Of a stretch of 10,224 bases of DNA, positions 1-6,365 are shown piece by piece. This DNA comes from Thermodesulfobacteriales bacterium (lineage in GTDB: Bacteria > Desulfobacterota_D > UBA1144 > Nemesobacterales > UBA2774), in NCBI GenBank assembly GCA_004525335.1, contig SPCL01000071.1:1-10224 (forward strand). Reading direction: 5' to 3'. Numbering within the stretch: the stretch's first letter is position 1; each line of letters begins with the position of its first letter. Made by a program: the position numbers and the translations under genes. The notes beneath the pieces were generated by a model. It did not search any database, was not told the origin of the DNA, and saw only the letters and a program-made list of their open reading frames with translations.

Positions 1-24
1 CTTGTATGTTGAGGAGAGAATGAT

Positions 25-414
25 ATGAAAAATATTTTAATACTACTAGTACCAATTTTGATCATATCTCTTTATGGCGGATGTGGAGACAGTAATAATT
101 GCGCCTTCCTGGAATACGAAGAAAATCTTGCTAACTCAGAGTGTCTAGCTGAGGACTCTATTGACATGAAACTATTAAGAGGCTGTTCTATCGGTATTGG
201 TTGTAATGGAATGGATACATCTATATTTAACTTTGATACGTGTACTGTGATTGATTGTGAAACTCTTGAATGTGAAAACATATTTTTTGAAGGAGAGCCA
301 TTTACTGGTTTTATGGCTGAGTTAGAAAATGATATGACGAATATACTACCAACTGGCGTATTTGTTATTGAAGAGATGGAAATTCCTTTTGAGTGCTTAT
401 TCTTCGTACCTTAA
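25..414 (+). CDS. Cysteine-rich putative secreted lipoprotein, function unknown
   Basis: A 129-residue protein that I do not recognise. The start has a good ribosome site, GAGGAGAG at 11-18, six bases before the ATG. Residues 1-20 form a short positive N-terminus (MKN), a hydrophobic core and a lipobox-like end (LYGGC, Cys20), so export and possibly lipid attachment are inferred. The lipobox is not textbook because Leu is at -4 and Tyr at -3. The mature part is acidic and contains eight more cysteines (26, 40, 54, 60, 73, 78, 83, 124), with CSIGIGC and CTVIDCETLEC clusters at 54-60 and 73-83. This suggests disulfides in an oxidising compartment, although metal binding cannot be excluded. The methyltransferase reading frame follows 38 bases later on the same strand. 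No promoter can be judged because the window starts just upstream. The gene is probably real; its function is unknown. Confidence 0.7.
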   Translation: MKNILILLVPILIISLYGGCGDSNNCAFLEYEENLANSECLAEDSIDMKLLRGCSIGIGCNGMDTSIFNFDTCTVIDCETLECENIFFEGEPFTGFMAELENDMTNILPTGVFVIEEMEIPFECLFFVP

Positions 415-452
415 TTCTATGAATCGTATCTGAACTCATACCATCCAATTTA

Positions 453-821
453 GTGATGAGCCTAGCAATATTACAAAACAATTCTTTTCTTAAGGAGCTG
501 GTATTTAAAGTCTGGCTTTGGGATGCGAAGTTTAAGATTAAGCGCATATCGAAATATCTTTCTCATAAAGATAAAATATTAGACATTGGAACCGGGCCTG
601 GAAGTGTTTGTCTTTTAATGCAGAGGGAAGGGTACAATCTAACACCTGTCGATGTTATAGATCAGGCCTTATCTACAGAAGTTAAGCCCCAAATTTACGA
701 CGGAAAGAAACTGCCTTACAACAACTCATCTTTTGACACAGCTCTCATACTCACTGTGCTGCACCATACTTCTAATCCGGAAAAGGTTCTTTCAGAAGCT
801 AAAAGGGTCTCAAAAAAATAA
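453..821 (+). CDS. Class I SAM-dependent methyltransferase, N-terminal part (frameshifted)
   Basis: This 122-residue frame is the N-terminal two thirds of a Methyltransf_11-type SAM-dependent methyltransferase. The SAM-binding glycine-rich motif I is LDIGTGPG at residues 43-50. An acidic residue in VDV (66-68) would hold the SAM ribose, LPYNNSSFD (87-95) and the LHH of strand 4 (103-105) follow, and EAKRVSKK closes the frame. A full protein would need about 70 more residues, and these lie in the -1 frame directly after the A7 tract at 812-818, ending at 1039. The joined product would be about 195 residues, normal for this kind of enzyme. The start is uncertain: GTG at 453 and ATG at 456 both lack a clear Shine-Dalgarno sequence, and the frame is open back to 423. 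The substrate cannot be told. The gene may be recoded, a recent pseudogene, or carry a sequencing error. Confidence 0.8.
   Translation: MMSLAILQNNSFLKELVFKVWLWDAKFKIKRISKYLSHKDKILDIGTGPGSVCLLMQREGYNLTPVDVIDQALSTEVKPQIYDGKKLPYNNSSFDTALILTVLHHTSNPEKVLSEAKRVSKK
812..818 (+). other. A AAA AAA slippery heptamer followed directly by a stop codon
   Basis: In the methyltransferase zero frame the codons read TCA AAA AAA TAA, so the seven A bases form a perfect X_XXY_YYZ heptamer (A_AAA_AAA) in the phase required for -1 slippage, with the zero-frame stop as the next codon. A purine run AAAAGGG lies at 801-807, four bases upstream. This is closer than the spacing usual for a stimulatory Shine-Dalgarno in bacterial -1 frameshifting. 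A weak imperfect hairpin is possible at 832-849. The same A7 tract could also allow RNA polymerase slippage or be a sequencing indel. Confidence 0.5.
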
Positions 822-1039
822 TCATAATTGAGGATATATTTATAAATCCCATTCAGAAGTATCTCACCTTCTTTGTAGATTCCATCGTGAATCTGGAGTT
901 CGTGAGCCACCCGCATTCAAACAAAAGTGATAGTGAATGGAAGAAGACATTTATAAAACTTGGACTTAAGTTAAAAGCAGCTAAATATGACAGGTTCTTA
1001 CTTTTTTTTAAACAAGCAACTTACTTCTTAGAAAAATAA
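818..1039 (+). pseudogene. C-terminal part of the methyltransferase, in the -1 frame
   Basis: From 818 the -1 frame is open for 73 codons to TAA at 1037-1039. It starts IIIIEDIF, runs through VDSIVNLEFVSHP and DSEWKKTFIKLGLKL, and ends in FLEK. This matches the expected end of such methyltransferases: a strand carrying the conserved-looking IIIED, a helix, a 'W...F..LGL' segment and a final strand. It has no ATG of its own and no ribosome site, so it should be made only as an extension of the frame at 453-821. The coding character is intact with no stop, so the break is recent, artefactual or bypassed by recoding. I label it a broken gene for lack of proof, not because it looks decayed. Confidence 0.7.
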
Positions 1040-1060
1040 GATCTATTTAAGACTTATTTT

Positions 1061-1084
1061 GTTCAAGTAAATACAAATTTGAAC
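1061..1084. repeat. Inverted repeat overlapping the possible -35 of the phosphoesterase gene
   Basis: GTTCAA at 1061-1066 and TTGAAC at 1079-1084 are perfect 6-bp inverted copies separated by 12 bases. The right arm coincides with the proposed -35 hexamer of the downstream gene. It could be a weak operator or chance in A+T-rich DNA. It has no T-run and is not a convincing terminator. Confidence 0.25.
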
Positions 1085-1107
1085 TTAACAATCTTAAGTG
1101 TAATAAT
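1079..1107 (+). promoter_or_regulatory. Possible sigma70 promoter for the phosphoesterase gene
   Basis: TTGAAC (1079-1084), a 17-base spacer and AATAAT (1102-1107) match the -35/-10 pattern at four and five of six positions. A transcript would begin near 1114, about six bases before the ATG at 1120. This would explain why the gene has no Shine-Dalgarno sequence. Such matches are common by chance in DNA this A+T-rich. Confidence 0.35.
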
Positions 1108-1119
1108 ACTTCTCTCATT

Positions 1120-1776
1120 ATGATCGTAATCAACATTGCCGATATACATGGAAATGCCGCTCCTCTCTCAGAAATGGGAGATATTCTATCATCTGCTGAT
1201 CTTATCTTACTAAGCGGAGATATAACACACTTTGGCGGACGAAAAGAAGCGTCTCAAATAATAAATCAAATCAGACGCTATAATTCAAACATACTAGCTG
1301 TAACCGGCAACTGTGACACAAATGAAGTTGACACTTTCTTGGAAAAGGAAAATATACATATTCATGGACGCTCTATAGATATAGAAGATGTAACCATATT
1401 TGGCGCAGGTGGCTCTCTTCCCTGTCCAAAACCCACTCCGAATATATATACCGAACAAGAATACGCTGAGATTCTAGGAAGTTCGATTCAAGGGATAGAA
1501 GAAAATTCACCCAAAATTATGGTCTCACACAATCCTCCCTTCAACACGCTGAACGATACACTTGGAGCAGGTGGCCATGTCGGTAGCAAAGTTGTTCGGG
1601 AGATAATAGAGAAAGTCGAGCCTTTAGTCTGCTTTACGGGCCATATACATGAAGCCCCCGGTATTGACGAAATTGGAATTACAAAGATTGTAAACCCTGG
1701 CCCACTAGGCACAAGATCTTATGCATATTTGGATATTACTGATAAGATCAACACACTAGAAATTAGAAAAATTTAG
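1120..1776 (+). CDS. Metallophosphoesterase (YfcE/MJ0936-like phosphodiesterase)
   Basis: A 218-residue calcineurin-like phosphoesterase, full length for the small single-domain members. The dinuclear metal ligands are all visible in order: DIHGN (8-12), GD (33-34), GNCD (63-66), SH (136-137) and GHIHE (174-178), followed by the usual VNPGPLGTR segment (191-199). Family members hydrolyse phosphoester bonds with Mn, Fe or Zn; the natural substrate here is unknown, and a cyclic or non-specific phosphodiesterase role is only an analogy to YfcE. The protein has no signal peptide and is likely cytoplasmic. There is no ribosome site before the ATG, and a candidate promoter ends 12 bases upstream, so the message may be nearly leaderless. 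It converges with trkH, 51 bases apart, with no strong terminator between. Confidence 0.9.
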   Translation: MIVINIADIHGNAAPLSEMGDILSSADLILLSGDITHFGGRKEASQIINQIRRYNSNILAVTGNCDTNEVDTFLEKENIHIHGRSIDIEDVTIFGAGGSLPCPKPTPNIYTEQEYAEILGSSIQGIEENSPKIMVSHNPPFNTLNDTLGAGGHVGSKVVREIIEKVEPLVCFTGHIHEAPGIDEIGITKIVNPGPLGTRSYAYLDITDKINTLEIRKI

Positions 1777-1808
1777 CACATATCCATTTATCGGTTCAAA
1801 CAATTTCT

Positions 1809-1828
1809 ATTGCAAATGTTGATGCAAT
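1809..1828. repeat. Small inverted repeat between convergent genes, possible weak terminator
   Basis: ATTGCA (1809-1814) and TGCAAT (1823-1828) are perfect inverted copies with an 8-base loop, touching the trkH stop codon. The stem is short and A+T-rich, and no proper T-run follows on either strand. It may act weakly at the end of the convergent pair. Confidence 0.25.
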
Positions 1829-3285
1829 CACTTTCTCCAGAACATTGGAGAGAATATTACTAGAACAGTAAATATTTCGAGTCTCCCTAAAAGCATTAAA
1901 AGGCATAGCCATAATTTAGAAAAACCGGTTAAGAAATTATAATTATAAGTTGCTCCCACTTCCTCAAACCCCGGTCCCACATTGCCAATAGTAGCAGCGC
2001 AAGCTGATAGAGCCCCCATAATTGAAATATCTTCAACTGCTAAAATTACTAGAACGGATATAACAAAAATTAGCACATAGAGAAGGAAGAAACTTGTAAC
2101 GTTAGCAATTACGGTTTCAGGAACTGTTCTATTATTAACTTTTACTAACAAAACTGCATTTGGTTTAATAAGGTGATTTATTTCCTTCACAAAAATGCTT
2201 TTTATTAATATTAATATTCTGAGAACCTTAACAGAGCCCGATGTGGAACCGGCACAAGCACCAATGAACATCAATATAAACAACAAAAATATTGAGAATT
2301 CATTCCAGATGTTGAAATCTACAGAGTTAAATCCTGTAGTTGTAAGAATTGAAACTACTTGAAAAGATGAGTGCCTGAGAGCCTCAAAATAATCTGGATA
2401 ATGGCTATGCCATAAATCAACACTAACTACTAAAATAAATAGCGCTGCTAATAATGCATAGAATTTCAATTCGGAATTTTTAACTATTTTTGAAAATTTG
2501 CCTGTGAACATATAATAGTGAAGGAGAAAGTTCACTCCCCCAAGGAACATAAACAATGTAAGAATGGCCTCAATCAAAGAGCTGTTATACCCATGGATAC
2601 CTGAGTTTTTTACTGAAAATCCGCCAGTCGACAGTGTGCTGAATGTAGTTGTAATGGAATCAAAGATAGGCATGTCTGAGAGAAAAAGCAAAACAATTAA
2701 TATCAAGGATAGAGCTATGTATACAAACCAAAGTTTTTTGGCGGTCTCTGCAATTTTTGGAGTTATCTTCTCCATTATGGGCCCGGGTGACTCAGTGCCC
2801 ATAAGCTGAACTCCTCCGACTGATAGCTTCGGAAGGATTGCTATACCTAGAACGATTATACCCATGCCGCCCAACCACTGAGTAAAACTTCTATAGAATA
2901 AAATTCCATGTGGAAGGCTTTCTATATCTGTAAGTATTGTTGCTCCTGTTGTTGTGTATCCAGATATTGATTCAAATATGGCATCAATAGGGCTTGAAAA
3001 AATCGGCATCAGAAAATATGGAATAGCACCAAACATGCTTGCGGCAATCCAGCAGAGAAGGGCTATGAAAAATGCTTCCTTTCTGTTTAATTCTTTTACT
3101 TCTTGTGATTCTTTACATACCAGCTCTAATATCAACCCGGATACAATTGTTACGCAGGCCGTTATTACAAATATATATAAATCACCATCTCTATAAATCA
3201 AAGAGCAGATTGCGGGTACTAAGAGCAATATACCAAAGAACTTTAAGAAAGTACCGACTACATGGAAAGTCAATTTTAAATTCAT
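1828..3285 (-). CDS. trkH: Trk-type potassium uptake system membrane subunit TrkH
   Basis: A 485-residue inner-membrane K+ translocating subunit of the SKT (Trk/Ktr/HKT) superfamily, the normal length for TrkH. All four pore loops keep their filter glycines: TTTGAT (111-116), STGGFS (219-224), TTTGFN (315-320) and TIGNVGPG (432-439). The ACAGSTSGS segment (343-351), part of the intramembrane gating loop, and the GTESPGP element after the first pore unit are also typical. Hydrophobic helices fill the rest. The frame is open to an ATG at 3312, but I choose 3285 because AAGGAG lies nine bases upstream (3300-3295) and the protein then begins MNLKLTFHVVG, as family members do. The regulatory NAD-binding partner TrkA is not in this window. 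A small lipoprotein gene lies upstream on the same strand, with a 9-bp inverted repeat between the two. Confidence 0.95.
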   Translation of the reverse strand: MNLKLTFHVVGTFLKFFGILLLVPAICSLIYRDGDLYIFVITACVTIVSGLILELVCKESQEVKELNRKEAFFIALLCWIAASMFGAIPYFLMPIFSSPIDAIFESISGYTTTGATILTDIESLPHGILFYRSFTQWLGGMGIIVLGIAILPKLSVGGVQLMGTESPGPIMEKITPKIAETAKKLWFVYIALSLILIVLLFLSDMPIFDSITTTFSTLSTGGFSVKNSGIHGYNSSLIEAILTLFMFLGGVNFLLHYYMFTGKFSKIVKNSELKFYALLAALFILVVSVDLWHSHYPDYFEALRHSSFQVVSILTTTGFNSVDFNIWNEFSIFLLFILMFIGACAGSTSGSVKVLRILILIKSIFVKEINHLIKPNAVLLVKVNNRTVPETVIANVTSFFLLYVLIFVISVLVILAVEDISIMGALSACAATIGNVGPGFEEVGATYNYNFLTGFSKLWLCLLMLLGRLEIFTVLVIFSPMFWRK

Positions 3286-3305
3286 TTCAATATGCTCCTT
3301 GTAAA

Positions 3306-3343
3306 CACACAATAACTAATCAATGCATAAAAACTATTGTGTG
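3306..3343. repeat. 9-bp inverted repeat in the trkH leader
   Basis: CACACAATA (3306-3314) and TATTGTGTG (3335-3343) are perfect inverted copies with a 20-base spacer that contains ATGCAT. On the minus strand the structure ends five bases before the trkH ribosome site and starts six bases after the upstream small gene's stop. A folded RNA could separate the two genes or hide the ribosome site; as DNA it could be an operator. No T-run makes it a convincing terminator. Confidence 0.4.
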
Positions 3344-3349
3344 ATAAGG

Positions 3350-3580
3350 TCATTTACTCACCAATTTATTAGTCTGTCCGTTGTTGCTTACACACTGTGT
3401 ATGAGTATCACATACATATTTATGGTGGTAAGTATCTCTTGTACCTTCGCTTCCAGCGTCGCAATCACATAATGGAACACTATGAAGTACCCTACGACTA
3501 GAGCCATAACAACTAACAAATATTCCAAGAACCACAAATAAAGCCATAAAACAGAGATTTATCAAATTTTGTTTTTTCAT
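3350..3580 (-). CDS. Small exported protein, probable lipoprotein
   Basis: A 76-residue protein of unknown function. The start is supported by AAGGAG at 3595-3590, nine bases before the ATG, the same arrangement as trkH. Residues 1-24 make a signal sequence: MKKQN, a hydrophobic stretch, then FVSC as a lipobox-like site with Cys24. The mature part is short, with more cysteines in LCDCD (38-40), YVCD (57) and QCV (63), and several His, Asp and Thr residues around 48-62. Disulfide bonding or metal binding in the periplasm is conceivable but not shown. It precedes trkH by 64 bases on the same strand and may be transcribed with it. I know no family for it. Confidence 0.6.
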   Translation of the reverse strand: MKKQNLINLCFMALFVVLGIFVSCYGSSRRVLHSVPLCDCDAGSEGTRDTYHHKYVCDTHTQCVSNNGQTNKLVSK

Positions 3581-3703
3581 TTTTTAGAACTCCTTATATA
3601 GATATTGAACATTGGAAGCCAAAATCTTCACCGAAATAGCCACAAGGCTTGTAATCAAAAAATTTAAGAAATGAAAATAATATGAAGTTGAAAAAGTGAG
3701 GGA

Positions 3704-4024
3704 TTAAATCGTTGGCGGTGATCTAGAATGGTTCTGCCTGGATTTAAAATCATTCGATGACAGAGTGTTTTTAGAAAACAATTTAGAATCGTCAAATCCA
3801 AACACGATAAAAAGTATAGTAGATGAATCTATTATTTCATCTTCAACGTCATCAAAACATACGGTTAAAAGAGGAGATGATTCTTGACTATTGATGCTTA
3901 GGGTTAAATCTTTATCCGATGGCAAATTCAAACCAAATCCGGCCAAAAACAATTGTAGGATTAATATTAAAGGCAGCAGATATCTGCTAAGGAGAAATAT
4001 CCGTAATTTGTTAATTCTATTCAT
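3704..4024 (-). CDS. Small hypothetical exported or membrane protein
   Basis: A 106-residue protein without a recognised domain. The N-terminus MNRINKLRIFLLSRY is positively charged and is followed by one long hydrophobic segment (about residues 15-34), so it is either a signal peptide or a single membrane anchor. The rest is polar and rich in Ser and Asp, with a second short hydrophobic stretch near residues 69-76 (TILFIVFG). There is no good Shine-Dalgarno sequence; AGGA lies too far upstream. A near-consensus promoter at 4059-4086 on the same strand supports the gene being expressed. A frame on the opposite strand overlaps its start and is a shadow. It is separated from the next gene downstream by 123 bases in which I see no clear terminator. 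Confidence 0.5.
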   Translation of the reverse strand: MNRINKLRIFLLSRYLLPLILILQLFLAGFGLNLPSDKDLTLSINSQESSPLLTVCFDDVEDEIIDSSTILFIVFGFDDSKLFSKNTLSSNDFKSRQNHSRSPPTI

Positions 4025-4058
4025 ATCCGGTTTCTTTACGAAACATCCTAATTGCGGA

Positions 4059-4086
4059 ATTATAGACCAAGACTAACAAAATTCAA
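4059..4086 (-). promoter_or_regulatory. Near-consensus sigma70 promoter for the 3704-4024 gene
   Basis: On the minus strand TTGAAT (4086-4081), a 16-base spacer and a perfect TATAAT (4064-4059) form a good -35/-10 pair. Transcription would begin near 4052 and give a leader of about 28 bases before the ATG at 4024. Confidence 0.5.
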
Positions 4087-4178
4087 CTTAGTTTAGCCAC
4101 AACTCCATTATATCAATCTATATGGCAAACATCTTTATTTATTAAGTGTTATTATTCTCTTAATAGAGCCTTTCATAA

Positions 4179-4364
4179 AAGATTGACTTTCCTTATGCAG
4201 AACAGATAAGATGGTACTCAAATATCGTTACTCATATAGGTTTATTAATCTTTGAATTCGTAAAATATAATGGAGATAAAACAGAGAAGGGTTCTCTCAT
4301 TTCTGCATATAAAGAAGGTATAAAAAAAGAAGTAATTTTAAAACTCAAACCAAATGGAAATTAG
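4179..4364 (+). other. Open stretch without a start codon; possible gene remnant in a 370-base gap
   Basis: The gap from 4025 to 4395 holds, besides the promoter above, a frame open for 61 codons up to TAG at 4362-4364. Its translation looks protein-like, for example EQIRWYSNIVTHIGLLIFEF and later KEGIKKEVILKLKPNGN. It has no in-frame ATG, GTG or TTG and no ribosome site, and TAA stands just upstream at 4176-4178. It may be the tail of a decayed gene or simply chance in A+T-rich DNA. I do not recognise the sequence. Confidence 0.25.
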
Positions 4365-4367
4365 AAT
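4338..4367 (+). promoter_or_regulatory. Weak candidate promoter for the 4396-5040 gene
   Basis: TAGAAT at 4362-4367 matches five of six -10 positions; a poor -35 (TTAAAA at 4338-4343) lies 18 bases upstream. Initiation near 4374 would leave a 22-base leader that includes the AGGAGG ribosome site. Confidence 0.25.
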
Positions 4368-4395
4368 CTAACAGAAAAATCTAGGAGGCATTACT

Positions 4396-5040
4396 ATGAA
4401 ATTATATTTAGGAACGTTTATTATCTTTTTTTGTATGGCATTTTGTTTTGCAACAAGCGGAAACGCGGAGCAGAAGTTTCACACACTTAAAAATTACTCA
4501 GTTACTTATGAGCTAAGTGGAAATACCACCGGAACAAAACAACACGCTTCTCAAGACTACGGCAGAAAGCAATGCTGGATTGAGAAATCCGAGATAAATA
4601 TCATGGGCAATTCTGTAAAAAAGAACGAAAAGGTTATAACCATGGTGGAAGATGGAGATCAATGGATAATTACTGTCGATCTTAATAACAACACTGGAAC
4701 GAAAATGAAAAACCCTATGTATAGAGGTATCGCCGGAAGCATGAAAGGGAAAGACCCGAAAGAGTACAGTGAAGCCATAATGAAACAGATGGGTGGACAG
4801 GTTGTAGGTGAAAAGACAATAATTGGAGAGAAATGTACAGAATGGACATTGATGGGAGGAGCTACTACCTGTATAACGGAGGATTTAATTGCAGTTGAAT
4901 CAGCTGCGAATATGGCTGGTATCTCAATATCTGAAGTGGCAACTGAAATTAAAAGAAATGACCCCGGTCCTAAAGGTATTTGTGAATTAGGGGATGCAAA
5001 AATAGAAGAAATAGATTTAAGCCAAATGATGGGTCAATAA
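4396..5040 (+). CDS. Exported protein of unknown function, DUF4412-like in layout
   Basis: A 214-residue secreted protein. AGGAGG at 4383-4388 sits seven bases before the ATG. Residues 1-24 form a Sec signal peptide with a probable signal peptidase I site after SGNA. The mature protein begins EQKFHTLKNYSVTYELSG, followed by repeated strand-like segments with 'WIEKSEI', 'WIITVDLNNNTGTKMKN' and 'GEKTIIGEKCTEWTLMGGATTC'. This pattern (signal peptide, a beta-rich unit asking about a charged or ionic state, then 'G...G.KC..W' before the C-terminus) resembles DUF4412-type periplasmic proteins, but I cannot confirm membership. Four cysteines remain in the mature part (60, 147, 159, 196), enough for two disulfides. 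The C-terminus is acidic and ends in QMMGQ. A strong terminator follows 20 bases after the stop. Role unknown; the periplasm or outer surface is the likely site. Confidence 0.8.
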   Translation: MKLYLGTFIIFFCMAFCFATSGNAEQKFHTLKNYSVTYELSGNTTGTKQHASQDYGRKQCWIEKSEINIMGNSVKKNEKVITMVEDGDQWIITVDLNNNTGTKMKNPMYRGIAGSMKGKDPKEYSEAIMKQMGGQVVGEKTIIGEKCTEWTLMGGATTCITEDLIAVESAANMAGISISEVATEIKRNDPGPKGICELGDAKIEEIDLSQMMGQ

Positions 5041-5060
5041 GACTGAAACTATAGATAAAT

Positions 5061-5092
5061 AAGAAGGCTAGCTTTAAAGGGCTAGCCTTCTT
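5061..5092. terminator. Strong bidirectional rho-independent terminator
   Basis: AAGAAGGCTAGC (5061-5072) and GCTAGCCTTCTT (5081-5092) form a perfect 12-bp stem with an 8-base loop. On the plus strand the arm runs into CTTCTTTTGTT, and on the minus strand into CTTCTTATTTATC. It sits between two convergent genes, 20 bases after one stop and 14 bases beyond the other, and can serve both. Confidence 0.9.
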
Positions 5093-5106
5093 TTGTTCCA
5101 AGTTTA

Positions 5107-5724
5107 TTAGCTTGTTTTGCGAATACCCTCTACTTCCAGAGTAATCTTAATCTCATCACCCACAACAACTCCGCCCAGCTCAAGGGCTTTATTCCAAGTC
5201 ATACCAAAGTCTTTTCTGTTTATCTTTCCATTAGCTACAAAAGCAGTGCGTTCTTTGCCCCAGGGATCACTTGTAATATGGCCTTCATAATTGGCATCCA
5301 GCGTTATTTCTTTTGTAACTCCATGAATAGTCAGATCACCTATAATTTGGAAGTTACTATCATTGCCTTTTTTAATTGCCGTACTTTTAAAAGTAATATT
5401 GGGATACTTCTCAACATCTAAAAATTCTTTAGATTTAAGATGATCATCTCTCTCCTGCTCATTTGTATTTATACTTGAAGCTACAATGTTAGTTTGCACA
5501 CTTGAATTATCTATATTCTCCTCATCAAAACTATATGTGCCTTCAAATAGATCAAAACTTCCTGTTACAGTACTGATAGCCAAATGCTTAACTTTAAAAA
5601 TAACCTGACTATGTGCAGGGTCTATCATATATTCCCCGTCTTGCGCATAAGAAGAGCCGGATATAGCAAATGACATAGTTAACCCTATTAGCAATAGTAC
5701 TAGACATGTTCTTAGACTTTTCAT
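5107..5724 (-). CDS. YceI family periplasmic protein
   Basis: A 205-residue YceI-like protein; the fold is a lipocalin-like beta barrel that binds isoprenoid or other lipid-like ligands in the periplasm. AGGAGG (5738-5733) lies eight bases before the ATG. Residues 1-27 are a Sec signal peptide with cleavage likely after SSYA. The domain fills the rest: the opening YMIDPAHSQVIFKVKHL (32-48), TGSFDLFEGTYSFD (54-67), the conserved RDDHLKSKEFLDVEKYPNITF (92-112), LTIHGVTKEI (131-140), the INRKDFGMTWN segment (168-178) and the closing VGDEIKITLEVEG (188-200). All are hallmarks of the family. The physiological ligand cannot be told, and no cytochrome b561 partner is adjacent. It converges on the 5061-5092 terminator and diverges from the GNAT gene. 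Confidence 0.93.
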   Translation of the reverse strand: MKSLRTCLVLLLIGLTMSFAISGSSYAQDGEYMIDPAHSQVIFKVKHLAISTVTGSFDLFEGTYSFDEENIDNSSVQTNIVASSINTNEQERDDHLKSKEFLDVEKYPNITFKSTAIKKGNDSNFQIIGDLTIHGVTKEITLDANYEGHITSDPWGKERTAFVANGKINRKDFGMTWNKALELGGVVVGDEIKITLEVEGIRKTS

Positions 5725-5868
5725 TGGTAAAACCTCCTGTGATATTGGAATATGAACAATTTATCTTTTTGATGAAATAGGTAGTCTTAGATTCAAAAGT
5801 ACCATACAATCTTTTCCTTTCCATAAATATTTGATATTCTTTACTTAAACTTCATATAAGGGGTCAAT

Positions 5869-6357
5869 ATGGCAAAACTAAAAATAAGACTAGCTAAAAC
5901 AGATGATTCTTTGAGTATGGCAGAGATACTCAGGGAAATAGGCTGGTCAGAGAAGCGCAACAACATGCCTCTTGAAGAAGTAGCAAACCCAATTAAAGAG
6001 CTTATAAATCACTGCAATGAAGACCCAAACGGACACACAATGATTGTGGCAGTAGACGAAAACAATGAGGTAATAGGCTTCACAACCGTGCACTGGGTCC
6101 CCTTTGTAATGCTTGGGAGCTGGGAGGGGTATATATCTGACGTTTTTGTTAGTCCTTCAGCAAGCGGTAAGGGTGCTGGCAGCGCTCTAGTCAAATATGT
6201 AATGGAGCAAGGAGAGAACAGGGGGTGTATGAGGTTAATGCTGACTAACGGCAAAGAAAAACCCTCTTATCAAAGTGGATTTTATAAAAAGATGGGGTGG
6301 ACGGAGAGACCTAAAGTTGCTAATTTTGTTTATTACTATAGAGAGCCTTGGTCATAA
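5869..6357 (+). CDS. GNAT family N-acetyltransferase
   Basis: A 162-residue single-domain Gcn5-related acetyltransferase using acetyl-CoA. AAGGGG at 5858-5863 lies five bases before the ATG. The N-terminal strand and helices (KLKIRLAKTDD, then SMAEILREIGW) are typical. Strand 4 and motif A are at about 88-108: YISDVFVSPSASGKGAGSAL, with the pyrophosphate-binding SGKGAG at 99-104 (the first position is not the usual Arg or Gln). Motif B follows with CMRLMLTN and the YQSGFYKKMGW segment (134-144), where the Tyr could be the general acid. Substrate unknown: amino group of a small molecule or protein. It begins a three-gene run with the phosphatase and RraA-like genes, spaced 48 and 79 bases apart. 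TATAAG at 5855-5860 resembles a -10 but overlaps the ribosome site, so I do not call it a promoter. Confidence 0.9.
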   Translation: MAKLKIRLAKTDDSLSMAEILREIGWSEKRNNMPLEEVANPIKELINHCNEDPNGHTMIVAVDENNEVIGFTTVHWVPFVMLGSWEGYISDVFVSPSASGKGAGSALVKYVMEQGENRGCMRLMLTNGKEKPSYQSGFYKKMGWTERPKVANFVYYYREPWS

Positions 6358-6365
6358 ACATCTGC

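Noticed and set aside
2564..3344. Plus-strand open frames of 80-90 codons opposite trkH
   Set aside because: They lie inside or across the well-supported trkH frame on the other strand and have no ribosome sites or recognisable motifs; they are shadows.
3601..3703. A terminator from AAGCC/GGCTT arms at about 3616-3650
   Set aside because: The arms are short, far apart and lack a T-run on either strand.
3891..4076. A 61-codon plus-strand frame overlapping the small exported protein gene
   Set aside because: It has no ribosome site, and the opposite strand has a signal sequence and a near-consensus promoter in the right place.
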